Assembly: GCF_009617595.1 (NCBI RefSeq) | Contig: NZ_WIXK01000001.1 | Location: forward strand, 372,001-436,000 | Length of the DNA stretch: 64,000 bases | Direction: 5' to 3' | Source: Tritonibacter aquimaris | GTDB lineage: Bacteria > Pseudomonadota > Alphaproteobacteria > Rhodobacterales > Rhodobacteraceae | The notes under the pieces: model-generated | Database searches by the model: none | The model's input: only the letters and a program-made list of their open reading frames with translations | What the model was told of the DNA's origin: nothing | Part shown: positions 54,380-62,942 of the stretch, one piece after another | Position numbering within the stretch: the first letter of the stretch is position 1 | Layout of the letters: every line of letters begins with the position of its first letter | Made by a program: the position numbers and the translations under genes

Positions 54380-55183
54380 TTAGGTTGGGGCAAGATGGCC
54401 AATTTCATCTAGCCGGTTTTGCAAGGATTGCCGATCAAGCCGATCAAATGGCAACCAGGTGAAGGTTTGGATGCGCAGTTTCAGAGTCTCGAATGCGTCG
54501 CGCATTGTTGTGGGGCTGTCTGGGTGCAGTGGATCGATCACCCCCCAATGGGCACGCAATGGGTGGCCGGGCAGCGGCAATGCTTCGCTGTTGGCGGCGC
54601 GATTGCAGACGGTGATCACCAGATCCATCTGCTGTGCATCCGTGTGTGAAAACGCACTCAGATCTTTGGAGTGCAGATGTTTGGTGTCATACCCGCGTGC
54701 CACAAGGGTTGAAATCGCGTCCTGATGCGGTGCATCCGCGGGGGCCACACCCGCAGAGAATGCGCGAAACCGACCGCCACCTTCGGTGTTCAGCAGGGCC
54801 TCGGCCAGGATGGAACGGGCAGAATTTCCGGTGCAGACAAACAGCACATTGAACGGGCGATCTAGCGCTGGGAGCGGCGGTTGCGTTTGGCACACATCCG
54901 GGCGGTTCTGGCAGCAATCTGACAGCAGCGTATCAAACATACCCTGCAGCCCCTGCAAGCTGGCCTGATAGTTGAGCGAGGTGCCCATGCGGGTTTGCAC
55001 GATCAATCCGGCATTGCGCAGGATCGACAGATAGGTGGAGGTGGTGTTGGGCTTAAACCCCAATGCATCTGCGATTTCACCTGCGGGCACCGCATCGGGA
55101 TAGCGGCGCACCAGCAAGCGAAACAGCGCCAGCCGATTTTCATGTGCAAGGGCAGAGAGCCGGGTGATGATTTCTATTTCCAT
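54380..55183 (-). CDS. ArsR repressor fused to an ArsC-like domain
   Basis: A 267-aa fusion. Residues 1-85 are an ArsR winged helix ([16 protein letters not shown]...[30 protein letters not shown]). Cys90, Cys91 and Cys98 ([10 protein letters not shown]) follow; the usual metal box in the recognition region is absent, so As(III) probably binds here, as in the Acidithiobacillus ferrooxidans ArsR (Cys95/96/102). Residues 112-260 are an LMW-phosphatase/ArsC domain with P-loop Cys117-TGNSARS and Cys193 in [12 protein letters not shown], but no third cysteine, so full thioredoxin-type cycling is unlikely. It opens the ars operon. Confidence 0.9.
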   Translation of the reverse strand: MEIEIITRLSALAHENRLALFRLLVRRYPDAVPAGEIADALGFKPNTTSTYLSILRNAGLIVQTRMGTSLNYQASLQGLQGMFDTLLSDCCQNRPDVCQTQPPLPALDRPFNVLFVCTGNSARSILAEALLNTEGGGRFRAFSAGVAPADAPHQDAISTLVARGYDTKHLHSKDLSAFSHTDAQQMDLVITVCNRAANSEALPLPGHPLRAHWGVIDPLHPDSPTTMRDAFETLKLRIQTFTWLPFDRLDRQSLQNRLDEIGHLAPT

Positions 55184-55197
55184 ATTTCGTGAAATAT
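55182..55197. promoter_or_regulatory. ars operator palindrome overlapping the start codon
   Basis: ATATTTCGTGAAATAT is an inverted repeat of seven bases around a 2-base centre (the other strand reads ATATTTCACGAAATAT). It covers the ATG of the arsR-arsC gene (55181-55183) by two bases. ArsR sites typically are AT-rich dyads near the promoter, so this is the probable autoregulatory operator. TTCTAT just upstream could be the -10 box, implying a very short or absent 5' leader. Confidence 0.65.
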
Positions 55198-55221
55198 AGA
55201 ATAAAATTGAAAAGGCAAGAA

Positions 55222-55254
55222 AAAACCGCGATATGGATCAAATATCGCGGTTTT
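55222..55254 (-). terminator. Terminator of the solute-binding protein gene
   Basis: AAAACCGCGATAT (55222-55234) pairs with ATATCGCGGTTTT (55242-55254) over 13 bp. On the minus strand a T run follows. It separates the binding-protein gene from the ars promoter. Confidence 0.9.
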
Positions 55255-55276
55255 AGGAAATAAGGTTTTTTAGCGC

Positions 55277-57097
55277 TTAGTTTGGATCGTGCCACCAGAC
55301 ATGAGGCATGAAATTCGTGGCGCTATCGCCGTAGATGGGCGTGTGCTCTGGGAATTTCAGATCGCTGTCGTGGGCAATATAGGCAGCGCTATATTGCCAG
55401 ATCGGGATCACATAACGCCCGGCCGTGAGCAGGCGATCCAGGGCGCGGGTGGCTGATTGAAAATCCTCGGCCTCGGTTGAGGACAGCATTTTATCAATCA
55501 TCGCGTCCACTGCGGGCTCTTTTATGCCCGGCAAATTGCGGCTGCCTGCGGTGTCAGCGGCGCGGCTGCCCCAATACAGCCGCTGTTCGTTGCCCGGGCT
55601 GAGCGAAAGCGCACGACGAATGGGGATCAGATCGAAATCAAACTGGCTTTCGCGTTCAACAAATTGGGCGCTATCAACCGTTTCAATTTCAAGGGTGATA
55701 CCTAGGCGTTTCAACGCCTGCGCGTATAGCTCAACAATGGCTTTGTTTTCAGTGTCACCTTGGCGCAGAACCGCTGTTAGGGTCACTGCGTCGTTCCCGT
55801 TGCAGTGCAAGCTGCTGTCGACAACCTTACATCCCGCGTCTTGCAGGAGTTTCACCGCTTTGCGCAGGTTGCGGCGATTGCGCAGGCTGCCGTCACCTTT
55901 GGGCAGTGTGTAACCGTCGATAACGCCGGGGATCAGATCAGACGCATAGGGGGACAGGAATTCCGCCACTTTCCCCTTGGCGTTCCCCGGCAAGAAACCC
56001 AAAGAAGATCTTGAGAAATAGGACGAAATTCGCGGCTGGCGCCCGCCTGTGATGGTTTCGTTGATATATTCAAAGTTAAACGCCAGGATCAGGGCTTCGC
56101 GCACGCGCCAATCATCCAAAGGTGCGTTGCGTGTGTTGATCGCAAGGCCTGTAATACCGGTGGGCTTTTGATGGGGGATTTCACTTTGGATGACATCACC
56201 CGCACTGGCGCGGGGGAAATCGTAATTGCTGTCCCAGAGATTTGTATTGTATTCGCGATAGGTGCTCAGCTCTCCGGCCTTAAAGGCTTCAAACATCACT
56301 GTGCCATCGGCAAACAGATCGACGCGCAGCTCATCAAGGTTCTGGGTGCCGCGGCGAAACGGCAAATCCTTGCCCCAGTAATCCGGATTGCGCCGCATCA
56401 CCAGAAAGCGATTGGGCTCATATTCCGCGAGCTGATAAGCAGATGAGGTGATAAGGGGCTCACTCAGGCCGGATTCGGCAAAATCCTTGCCGTCCCATTG
56501 CGCCTTTTTCAGGATCGGCCGCAGCCCGGCGATCAGGGCAAGTTCACGGTTGTCACTGTTAAAACTGATCCGCACCTTGCCCGGTCCGGTTGTTTCGATC
56601 TTGGAAACATTTTGCCAGAAACTGCGGTAGCGCACATTGCCTTTTGTGCCCAAAGTTTCATAAGACCAGATCACATCTTCCACTGTGACCGGAGAGCCAT
56701 CAGCAAATCGCGCCGCGGGATGCAAGGTGAATTCCACCCATGAGCGATCCTCTGGCACCTCAATCGATTCGGCCAAAACCCCATAAAGGGTGAAGGGCTC
56801 ATCCAGGCTGCGGCCCATCAGGCTTTCGGCGGCCCAGAACCGATAGGGCCAAGGGGAGCTGCCTTTCTGGGCAAATGGGTTCAATGTGTCAAAGCCCCCA
56901 GTCACGCCAAACACAGCTTTTCCGCCTTTGGGAGCGTCGGGGTTGGCATAGGGCAGGGACACAAAATCCGGTGGTAGAGCAGGGCTCCCATACATAGCAA
57001 TGCCATGAGATGATTCTGCCAGCACGGTTTGCGCTGTCAGAAAAGTGGTGATTCCCGACATCACGCCGAGGAACTTTGGGAAAAATTTAGATCTCAA
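55277..57097 (-). CDS. Family 5 peptide-type solute-binding protein
   Basis: A 606-aa periplasmic protein with a signal peptide (cleavage near TVLAES, residue 28). The SBP_bac_5 (OppA/DppA/YejA-like) fold shows in the N-terminal LAESIEVPEDRSWVEFTLHPAARFADGSPVTVEDVIWS, the middle EIPHQKPTGITGLAINTRNAPLDDWRVREAL and the C-terminal region. It most resembles YejA-type proteins, which import peptides such as microcin C-like molecules. No permease or ATPase genes are next to it, so it is an orphan binding protein. A terminator follows. Confidence 0.9.
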   Translation of the reverse strand: MRSKFFPKFLGVMSGITTFLTAQTVLAESSHGIAMYGSPALPPDFVSLPYANPDAPKGGKAVFGVTGGFDTLNPFAQKGSSPWPYRFWAAESLMGRSLDEPFTLYGVLAESIEVPEDRSWVEFTLHPAARFADGSPVTVEDVIWSYETLGTKGNVRYRSFWQNVSKIETTGPGKVRISFNSDNRELALIAGLRPILKKAQWDGKDFAESGLSEPLITSSAYQLAEYEPNRFLVMRRNPDYWGKDLPFRRGTQNLDELRVDLFADGTVMFEAFKAGELSTYREYNTNLWDSNYDFPRASAGDVIQSEIPHQKPTGITGLAINTRNAPLDDWRVREALILAFNFEYINETITGGRQPRISSYFSRSSLGFLPGNAKGKVAEFLSPYASDLIPGVIDGYTLPKGDGSLRNRRNLRKAVKLLQDAGCKVVDSSLHCNGNDAVTLTAVLRQGDTENKAIVELYAQALKRLGITLEIETVDSAQFVERESQFDFDLIPIRRALSLSPGNEQRLYWGSRAADTAGSRNLPGIKEPAVDAMIDKMLSSTEAEDFQSATRALDRLLTAGRYVIPIWQYSAAYIAHDSDLKFPEHTPIYGDSATNFMPHVWWHDPN

Positions 57098-57177
57098 TTT
57101 AGCAACAATCCCGCATGCGCCTTATTTACATAGCTACGAACGCTAGCCAGTTGGGCGTCTCAAATCAAACTTTTAGC

Positions 57178-57206
57178 TTGGATGGAAGCTGGAAATTGCT
57201 TATAAA
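57178..57206 (+). promoter_or_regulatory. Candidate sigma-70 promoter of a small RNA
   Basis: TTGGAT (57178-57183) and TATAAA (57201-57206) are 17 bases apart, the ideal spacing. The site faces right, away from the minus-strand binding-protein gene, and leads only to the hairpin unit behind it. Confidence 0.5.
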
Positions 57207-57212
57207 GGGATC

Positions 57213-57288
57213 ACTGCTCGATAGGTTTCTTGCCTGTATGAAACCTGCCTCAATAACTCAACGCCCGCTTCGCGCGGGCGTTTTTTTT
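57213..57288 (+). ncRNA. Candidate trans-acting small RNA with own terminator
   Basis: Behind the promoter lie a hairpin GGTTTC/GAAACC (57224-57229, 57240-57245) with a 10-nt loop, a single-stranded stretch (TGCCTCAATAACTC) and a strong terminator: AACGCCCGC paired with GCGGGCGTT around 57260-57282 plus eight T residues. The terminator does not follow any plus-strand gene, so it most likely ends a short independent transcript of about 75 nt. The pattern (hairpin, A/U-rich linker, GC stem, U tail) is what Hfq-binding sRNAs look like, and hfq is encoded in this window. Not matched to a known family. Confidence 0.5.
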
Positions 57289-57457
57289 CTGCGCTCCCAT
57301 TGTACCTGTAACGCCCGGCCCCATTGCGCGTATTTCTACGCATCACTCTGGGGCCAGTTGGATGTTGGCAGGTTGTGTCATTCTGTGCTCTTTTGCATGT
57401 GCAGAATAATCCATGCTGCACTATTCACTGCGGCGCACAGAGAGAGGGGCGAGACAC

Positions 57458-58231
57458 ATGTCACTTAAGGGAAAGACAGCGGTAATTACAGGATCCAATT
57501 CCGGCATTGGTCTGGGGGTTGCGCGAGAGATTGCCCGTGCGGGCGCGCATGTGGTTTTGAACTCTTTCACCAATCGCGACGAAGATCACGCGCTGGCGGA
57601 AACAATCGCCAAGGATTTTGGCGTCGAGGCTCGCTATATTCAGGCGGATATGTCGGATGGTGAGCAGTGCCGCGCGCTGATTGAGCAGGCAGGCTCCTGT
57701 GATGTGTTGGTTAATAACGCAGGCATTCAACATGTGGAACCAATCGAAAGCTTCCCGGTTGAAAAATGGAATGCGATCATTGCGATCAATATGAACTCGG
57801 CCTTTCACACCACGGCTGCTGCGCTGCCTAAGATGCGCGCTGCCGGTTGGGGACGGGTCATCAATATCGCATCGGCCCATGGTTTGACCGCATCACCTTA
57901 TAAATCGGCCTATGTTGCGGCCAAACATGGGGTTGTGGGCATGACCAAAGCGGTCGCGCTGGAAACCGCGGAAGAGCCGATCACCTGCAATGCGGTTTGC
58001 CCTGGCTACGTATTGACCCCACTGGTTGAGGCGCAAATTCCTGACACGATGGAAAAATACAACATGGGCCGGGAAGAGGTGATCAAGAAGGTGATGCTTG
58101 AGCGCCAGCCGTCGCGTGAATTTGCAACGGTTGAACAGCTGGGGGGCACAGTGGCGTTTCTGGCATCAGATGCGGCCGCACAAATCACTGGCACCACCAT
58201 CAGCGTCGATGGCGGCTGGACTGCGCTTTGA
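57458..58231 (+). CDS. bdhA: 3-Hydroxybutyrate dehydrogenase
   Basis: A 257-aa short-chain dehydrogenase. The cofactor motif is TGSNSGIG, followed by NNAG, and the catalytic Ser-Tyr-Lys lies in ASAHGLTASPYKSAYVAAKHG. The sequence after it (VCPGYVLTPLVEAQIP) matches the BDH family, which oxidises D-3-hydroxybutyrate to acetoacetate during use of polyhydroxybutyrate stores. The ATG at 57458 is preceded by GAGAGGGGCGAG. Upstream, GCATGTGC and GCTGCAC words near 57395-57420 might be a PhaR-type site, but this is weak. Confidence 0.9.
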   Translation: MSLKGKTAVITGSNSGIGLGVAREIARAGAHVVLNSFTNRDEDHALAETIAKDFGVEARYIQADMSDGEQCRALIEQAGSCDVLVNNAGIQHVEPIESFPVEKWNAIIAINMNSAFHTTAAALPKMRAAGWGRVINIASAHGLTASPYKSAYVAAKHGVVGMTKAVALETAEEPITCNAVCPGYVLTPLVEAQIPDTMEKYNMGREEVIKKVMLERQPSREFATVEQLGGTVAFLASDAAAQITGTTISVDGGWTAL

Positions 58232-58256
58232 TTTGAGAAGATAAAATATCGACATT

Positions 58257-58282
58257 AAAAAAGGCGCCATTTGGCGCCTTTT
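58257..58282. terminator. Terminator between bdhA and the DUF502 gene
   Basis: AAGGCGCC (58261-58268) pairs with GGCGCCTT (58273-58280) across ATTT with A and T runs outside, so it works for both convergent genes. Confidence 0.88.
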
Positions 58283-58289
58283 CAGTAGG

Positions 58290-58973
58290 TTATGATCCGT
58301 TCTTTGGTGCGGTTGGATCTTTTTCATTCGGGTAGACCAACCCGGCTGAGATCACCAATTTAGCGGCGTCTTCCACGCTCATGTCGAGCTCGATGACGTC
58401 TTCTTCAGGGAAATACAGCAAGAACCCAGATGTGGGGTTTGGTGTGGTTGGGACAAACACGCTTAGCAATTTGCCACTGGTTTCGGCCCGTTCCGACACT
58501 TCGCCCTTGGCTGGCGTCGAGATAAAGCCAATCGCCCAAATACCTTTGCGCGGGTATTGGATCAGGCAGGCGCGTTCAAATGAGCGTTCCGACTGGGCAA
58601 ACACCGTTTCCGAGATCTGTTTGATGCCAGAATAGATGGAACGCACCACCGGCATGCGGTCTACCAGACCTTCGGCAAAGCTAATCAGCGAACGCCCCAG
58701 AATGCCTTTGGCGATCCAACCCACCACAATGGTGAAGAGCAAAAAGATAATCAAACCAACGCCGCGCAGGTTGATGCCAATGTATTTTTCCGGCTGGAAG
58801 GTTTCCGGTACCAACGGCAGCACAACGCCATCGATCCAGCCCATACCGCTCCATAGCAGCCAGATCGTAAGGCCAACAGGGGCAATGACCACGATCCCGG
58901 TCAGAAAGGAAGACCGCAGTCTGGAAAACAATCCGGGTCCGCGGTGCGGCTCTTCATCAAAAGGCGTCGTCAT
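58290..58973 (-). CDS. DUF502 inner-membrane protein
   Basis: A 227-aa protein with two transmembrane helices (residues about 22-45 and 72-95) followed by a cytoplasmic or periplasmic domain with the DUF502 pattern: LVDRMPVVRSIYSGIKQISETVF, ACLIQYPRKGIWAIGFIS and VFVPTTPNPTSGFLLYFPEEDVIELDMS. The family is widespread and its function is not established. It stands alone, divergent from the region behind psuG. Confidence 0.88.
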   Translation of the reverse strand: MTTPFDEEPHRGPGLFSRLRSSFLTGIVVIAPVGLTIWLLWSGMGWIDGVVLPLVPETFQPEKYIGINLRGVGLIIFLLFTIVVGWIAKGILGRSLISFAEGLVDRMPVVRSIYSGIKQISETVFAQSERSFERACLIQYPRKGIWAIGFISTPAKGEVSERAETSGKLLSVFVPTTPNPTSGFLLYFPEEDVIELDMSVEDAAKLVISAGLVYPNEKDPTAPKNGS

Positions 58974-59053
58974 TGATCACTTATTCCGTTAGACGTCTGC
59001 AACTTAGGGACGGATCCAGCGCACGGCAATGGTGTGTTGTGCGCAAAGTTTGC

Positions 59054-59965
59054 TCATTGTTTTAACGCAACAAGCTCCTGCGCGATGCGGGCGGCCAGTT
59101 TGGCGTTATTGCGCACCAACGCGATATTTGCCGTCAGCGAACGCCCCTCAGTCAGCTCATAGATACGTTGTAGCAGAAACGGTGTAACCGCTTTGCCCGC
59201 AACACCCTGCGCGTCTGCTTCAGACTGGGCCTGGGCAATCACTGGCGCGAGCTCCTCGGCTTTGATTTCTGCGTCTGCTGGAATGGGGTTGCCCACCAGC
59301 TGGCCTCCGGGCAGGTCGATTTCTTGTCGCAGCAGCTGTGATTTTGCAATTGTTTTGGCATCATTCATCCGCAGCGGCGCGGCCAGACCGGATTGCGCAG
59401 ACCAGAACGCCGGGAAGTCATCTTGACCATAAGAGATGACTGGAACCCCTTGAGTTTCCAAGTATTCCAGCGTTTTGGGAATATCCAGAATTGCCTTGGC
59501 ACCTGCTGCAACCACGGTCACTGGTGTTTGTGCAAGCTCTTGCAGATCGGCAGAAATATCAAAACTGGTTTCAGCCCCCTTATGGACGCCGCCAATCCCG
59601 CCCGTGGCAAAAACCTCAACACCAGCAAGGCGAGCCGCGATCATGGTTGCCGCAACGGTGGTTGCACCCGTGCCGCCCTGGGCAATGCAGGCGGCGAAAT
59701 CAGCACGCGAAACCTTGGAGACATTTTGCGCCTGACCCAAGGCATCCAATTGATCCGCCTCAAGGCCCACATGAAGCGTGCCGTTCAAAATTGCCATTGT
59801 GGCTGGCGTTGCACCTGCTTCGCGGACATCTTGTTCAACCAGACGCGCGGTTTCCACGTTTTGCGGATAGGGCATACCATGGGTGATGATGGTGCTTTCC
59901 AGCGCTACAATTGCGAGGTTTTTCTCTTTTGCGGCCAGTACTTCGGCGGAATAGATAATGTCCAT
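59054..59965 (-). CDS. psuG: Pseudouridine-5'-phosphate glycosidase
   Basis: A 303-aa enzyme that splits the C-C glycosidic bond of pseudouridine phosphate into uracil and ribose 5-phosphate. The family start VALESTIITHGMPYPQNVE, GGTGATTVAATM and FATGGIGGVHKGAE are all present, and Lys in AGAKAILDIPKTLEYLETQGVPV is the Schiff-base region. It follows psuK by 3 bases, the usual pair for breakdown of pseudouridine released from RNA. Confidence 0.94.
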   Translation of the reverse strand: MDIIYSAEVLAAKEKNLAIVALESTIITHGMPYPQNVETARLVEQDVREAGATPATMAILNGTLHVGLEADQLDALGQAQNVSKVSRADFAACIAQGGTGATTVAATMIAARLAGVEVFATGGIGGVHKGAETSFDISADLQELAQTPVTVVAAGAKAILDIPKTLEYLETQGVPVISYGQDDFPAFWSAQSGLAAPLRMNDAKTIAKSQLLRQEIDLPGGQLVGNPIPADAEIKAEELAPVIAQAQSEADAQGVAGKAVTPFLLQRIYELTEGRSLTANIALVRNNAKLAARIAQELVALKQ

Positions 59966-59968
59966 GGT

Positions 59969-60868
59969 TCAGTAGGATCCTTCGGAAACATAGCGCGCGG
60001 CACTTTCCAGTGCGCGCTGCAAAGCAATGTCTGGGGTCGCGCCGGTGGCCTCAGCAGCGATATGGGCCGCCATAAAGGTATCACCCGCGCCGGTAATACG
60101 TGTGACAGTCACTGCAGGCGGTGTGTGGGATACGCAGATTTCTGCATCGGCAAAGCTTGCATCGCGGCCGCCGTCGGTCACCAGAACCCGCGCGGCCCCT
60201 TTGGCAAGCAGGGCTTTGGCGGCCAGTGTGCTATTGTCGAATTTCTGCTGGCAGAGGATTTCCGCTTCGATCAAATTCACATAAAGCGTTCCGCGGCTGT
60301 TTTTGACAAAGGGCAACAGGCGTTTTGCCTTACCGGGAGAGGCCGGGGCAATGCGTAGATCCGCGTTGCAAAACAGCGGGCTTTGGGACATTTCATCCAG
60401 CAGCTCTGCGGTCAGATTGCCATCAAGCGCCACCAATCCAGCGTAGGGCGCTTTCTCACTGCCCAAACGCCCATCTGACAGCGGTGCCAGAATGTGGTCG
60501 CCCGCTTTTTCAAGCGAATGCGCATCGGCAATGGCGGCAACCAGCCCGTTTTCTGCTTCTATCGCCATATATTGATCGGTGGGCAGATCTGTCGGGCGAT
60601 AGAGCAGTTCTGTTCCAAGCCCCATTGCGATACATTGATCAACCAGCGTAGAGCCATCCAGATCCTGACCAACCGCGCTCAGCAAGGTGGAGGACAGGTT
60701 CTGGCTTGCCAGTGCCATGGCTATATTCAGTGCCACACCACCGGGACGGCGTTCAATATGGCCGGGCACGTCATGGGATAGCGCCATATTGCGCGAGCTG
60801 CGGCCCACAATGTCCCACAGAACCGACCCGATGCAGACCACGTGCTGCGTCGCTAAAGATGAATTCAT
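59969..60868 (-). CDS. psuK: Pseudouridine kinase (PfkB family)
   Basis: A 299-aa PfkB carbohydrate kinase. The N-terminal motif (GHIERRPGGVALNIAMAL) and C-terminal motif ITGAGDTFMAAH, with the catalytic aspartate, are intact. Paired with psuG, it is the kinase that makes pseudouridine 5'-phosphate. Starts at 60868 or 60874 (ATG) and 60889 (TTG) are possible; GAAAG lies seven bases ahead of 60868. The divergent gene begins about 230 bases away. Confidence 0.9.
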   Translation of the reverse strand: MNSSLATQHVVCIGSVLWDIVGRSSRNMALSHDVPGHIERRPGGVALNIAMALASQNLSSTLLSAVGQDLDGSTLVDQCIAMGLGTELLYRPTDLPTDQYMAIEAENGLVAAIADAHSLEKAGDHILAPLSDGRLGSEKAPYAGLVALDGNLTAELLDEMSQSPLFCNADLRIAPASPGKAKRLLPFVKNSRGTLYVNLIEAEILCQQKFDNSTLAAKALLAKGAARVLVTDGGRDASFADAEICVSHTPPAVTVTRITGAGDTFMAAHIAAEATGATPDIALQRALESAARYVSEGSY

Positions 60869-61095
60869 GCTCATACTTTCGTATTGCAACCTTTCAACAC
60901 CTTCGCAAGTTGCTTGCGACAGTCGTGGGAAATAAATAAATGCTAAAGCGCTGATCTATTTGATTATGGGCGTAAAAACACTCACCTGCTGGTGTTTTTG
61001 GCGCTGGTGCAACCCTAACGGGACACGCTATAATCACCTGTGGTTTGGGTGATCTATTTCGGTATCAACAACAAATCGGGCAAATGAGGCAGCAC

Positions 61096-62145
61096 ATGGC
61101 AGGTATATACCGGATTTTCTGCGGCTGGATCATTTGGGGGATTTGTTCTGTTGCGGCCTTTGCGCAAGACGGTGCGCCAACGGTGATTGATTTTCGTCTC
61201 AACGAGCGTGAACTCGCGGTTGAGATGAAGCTTTCGCGAAATCTGGTGGCCGAACTTATGCGCCCGGAAACCTCGGTCAAAGACGCCGTGTCTGATGCCT
61301 GGCAGTTGCGGTTTGATCAGCTGGTGCAGGGCTCAGATCAACAACCGCTTGAGTTTGATCTGACGCGGATCACGCTCACCCGGCCTGATCAGCCCAATGC
61401 GCCACAGGTGGTCTATCTTTCGCTACGTGCGCAACAGAACGCAAACACCGGTTCAATTCGTATTCACTGGCCCTTTGGGCTTGGGGATATGGTTTTGCGC
61501 CAGCACGGGGTAGATGATCCGTTTTCCGGCTATTTCTCTGCCGGGCAAAGCACACCCAGTATTGCGCTCTCGGGCGGTGCTGCACGTGCGGAAGTCGATG
61601 TGTTTCTCGACTATGCGCGCGATGGCCAACAACAGGTGATGACACTGCCCTATGTGCTGTTTGCAATTGCGATGTTTTTGCAAAGTGGCCGCCTGACCTC
61701 TTTGTTTGTTCAGATCGGTTCCTTGCTGGCGGGGGCTGCGGTGGCGCTTGTTTGTATCTCTTATGATGTGCTGATCCCACCGCGCGTGGTGCTGATCTGG
61801 GCTTTGCCGCTGCTGGCTGCTTTGCTGTTTCTGGATAATATTGCCCTGCGCAGATTGCATTTTGCACGGTGCCTGGCGTTGTTTTTCTTTGCCGCTTTGC
61901 AAAACTTGGGGTTTGCAGCGGTTTTGAAAAACGTTGGTCTTGCGCAGGCGCAGGTGTTTCCTGCGGTCGCGGGCTTTGGGCTGGGGCTCATCGGCAGCTT
62001 GGCTGCGCTGCTGCTGGCGGCCTATGTGGTGATTGGTCTGCAATTGGGACGTTGGGCGAAATACCGGGGCAGGGTGATCATGCCTGTCAGCGTCACCCTT
62101 GGTGGTATTTCGCTTTATCTGGGGCTTTCAAGCCTGCCGTTATGA
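61096..62145 (+). CDS. Exported-domain plus multi-span membrane protein, unknown
   Basis: A 349-aa protein with a signal peptide (cleavage near AFAQ, residue 25), a polar domain of about 140 residues with beta-rich look (VIDFRLNERELAVEMKLSR... VVYLSLRAQQNANTGSIRIHWPFG), and then about six to seven transmembrane helices from residue 180 to the end. This layout recalls HupE/UreJ-type proteins but the metal-binding His motif of that family is absent, so I leave it unnamed. The ATG at 61096 or 61084 begins the signal peptide; 61045 is the open frame limit. It overlaps the convergent thiE-like gene by 6 bases. Confidence 0.7.
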   Translation: MAGIYRIFCGWIIWGICSVAAFAQDGAPTVIDFRLNERELAVEMKLSRNLVAELMRPETSVKDAVSDAWQLRFDQLVQGSDQQPLEFDLTRITLTRPDQPNAPQVVYLSLRAQQNANTGSIRIHWPFGLGDMVLRQHGVDDPFSGYFSAGQSTPSIALSGGAARAEVDVFLDYARDGQQQVMTLPYVLFAIAMFLQSGRLTSLFVQIGSLLAGAAVALVCISYDVLIPPRVVLIWALPLLAALLFLDNIALRRLHFARCLALFFFAALQNLGFAAVLKNVGLAQAQVFPAVAGFGLGLIGSLAALLLAAYVVIGLQLGRWAKYRGRVIMPVSVTLGGISLYLGLSSLPL

Positions 62146-62778
62146 TCCCATTGCTGATTGGAACCGCTGCAATGCGGCCAGCGGATCTTCGCAACGCCAG
62201 ATTTCATCGCCCACGCCAAAGAAATCAGTAAAGGGCGCAATCTTGCGGATGGTGTCTTCGGTCAGGCCACCTTCGGCGACCACCGGAACCTCGATCATCT
62301 GAGACCACCACTGAAACAGATCCGCTTCTGCCTGCGCGCCATCGCCAAGGCCGGATGCGCCGATCGGGCCAAAGGACACGTAATCCGCACCGGCTTCGCC
62401 CGCGGTCATGCCATCATGGCTGGATGCACCGCAAAAGCTGCCAATGATGGCATCATTGCCAAGCGCCTTGCGCGCGGTGCGCACGGATTTGGACGCATCG
62501 GTCAGGTGTACCCCATCAAGGCCCATCCGTTCGGCCAGAACCTGATGGTCAGAAATTACCAGAGCGACATCGCGCGCAATGGTCACCTCACGCAGCGCAT
62601 CGCTTGCGCGGCTTAGCATGTCTTCGTCGCGGCTCGCCAGATCAAGGCGCACACAGGCCACATCCACGGCGTCCAGGACGCGCGAAAGCTGCTCGCTGAA
62701 ACGGGCCAATTCAAAGCTTGGCGGTGAGATCAGATAGACCTGGGGCTGTTCTGTCTGCTCTTGGGCCTGGTTATCCAT
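62140..62778 (-). CDS. ThiE-like thiamine phosphate synthase family protein
   Basis: A 212-aa TIM-barrel protein of the ThiE/TenI family: MGLDGVHLTD, GADYVSFGPIGASGLGDG and VPVVAEGGLTEDTIRKI, the phosphate-binding end. ThiE joins the thiazole and pyrimidine parts of thiamine; TenI relatives are thiazole tautomerases. The usual ThiE motif with the pyrophosphate-binding lysine is not obvious, so a TenI-like or altered role is possible. The start has AGGAG eleven bases ahead. No other thiamine gene is nearby. Confidence 0.82.
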   Translation of the reverse strand: MDNQAQEQTEQPQVYLISPPSFELARFSEQLSRVLDAVDVACVRLDLASRDEDMLSRASDALREVTIARDVALVISDHQVLAERMGLDGVHLTDASKSVRTARKALGNDAIIGSFCGASSHDGMTAGEAGADYVSFGPIGASGLGDGAQAEADLFQWWSQMIEVPVVAEGGLTEDTIRKIAPFTDFFGVGDEIWRCEDPLAALQRFQSAMGS

Positions 62779-62942
62779 TCCGCGGGCTCCTGTTTGATGA
62801 TTGATCGGTATTTACCCGATTTGAGGCAAGACGCAAGGATCTGTCCCACCAAAAGATAGGTTTCACATCCTAATGGACCATCTCAGATCTTGCCCCCAAG
62901 CCTGTGGACCAGTAGAGCAGAGCGGATTTTGCGGAGACAGTG

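Noticed and set aside
61096-62145. Assignment as HupE/UreJ nickel transporter
   Set aside because: The overall layout is similar but the His/Asp helix motif of that family is absent.
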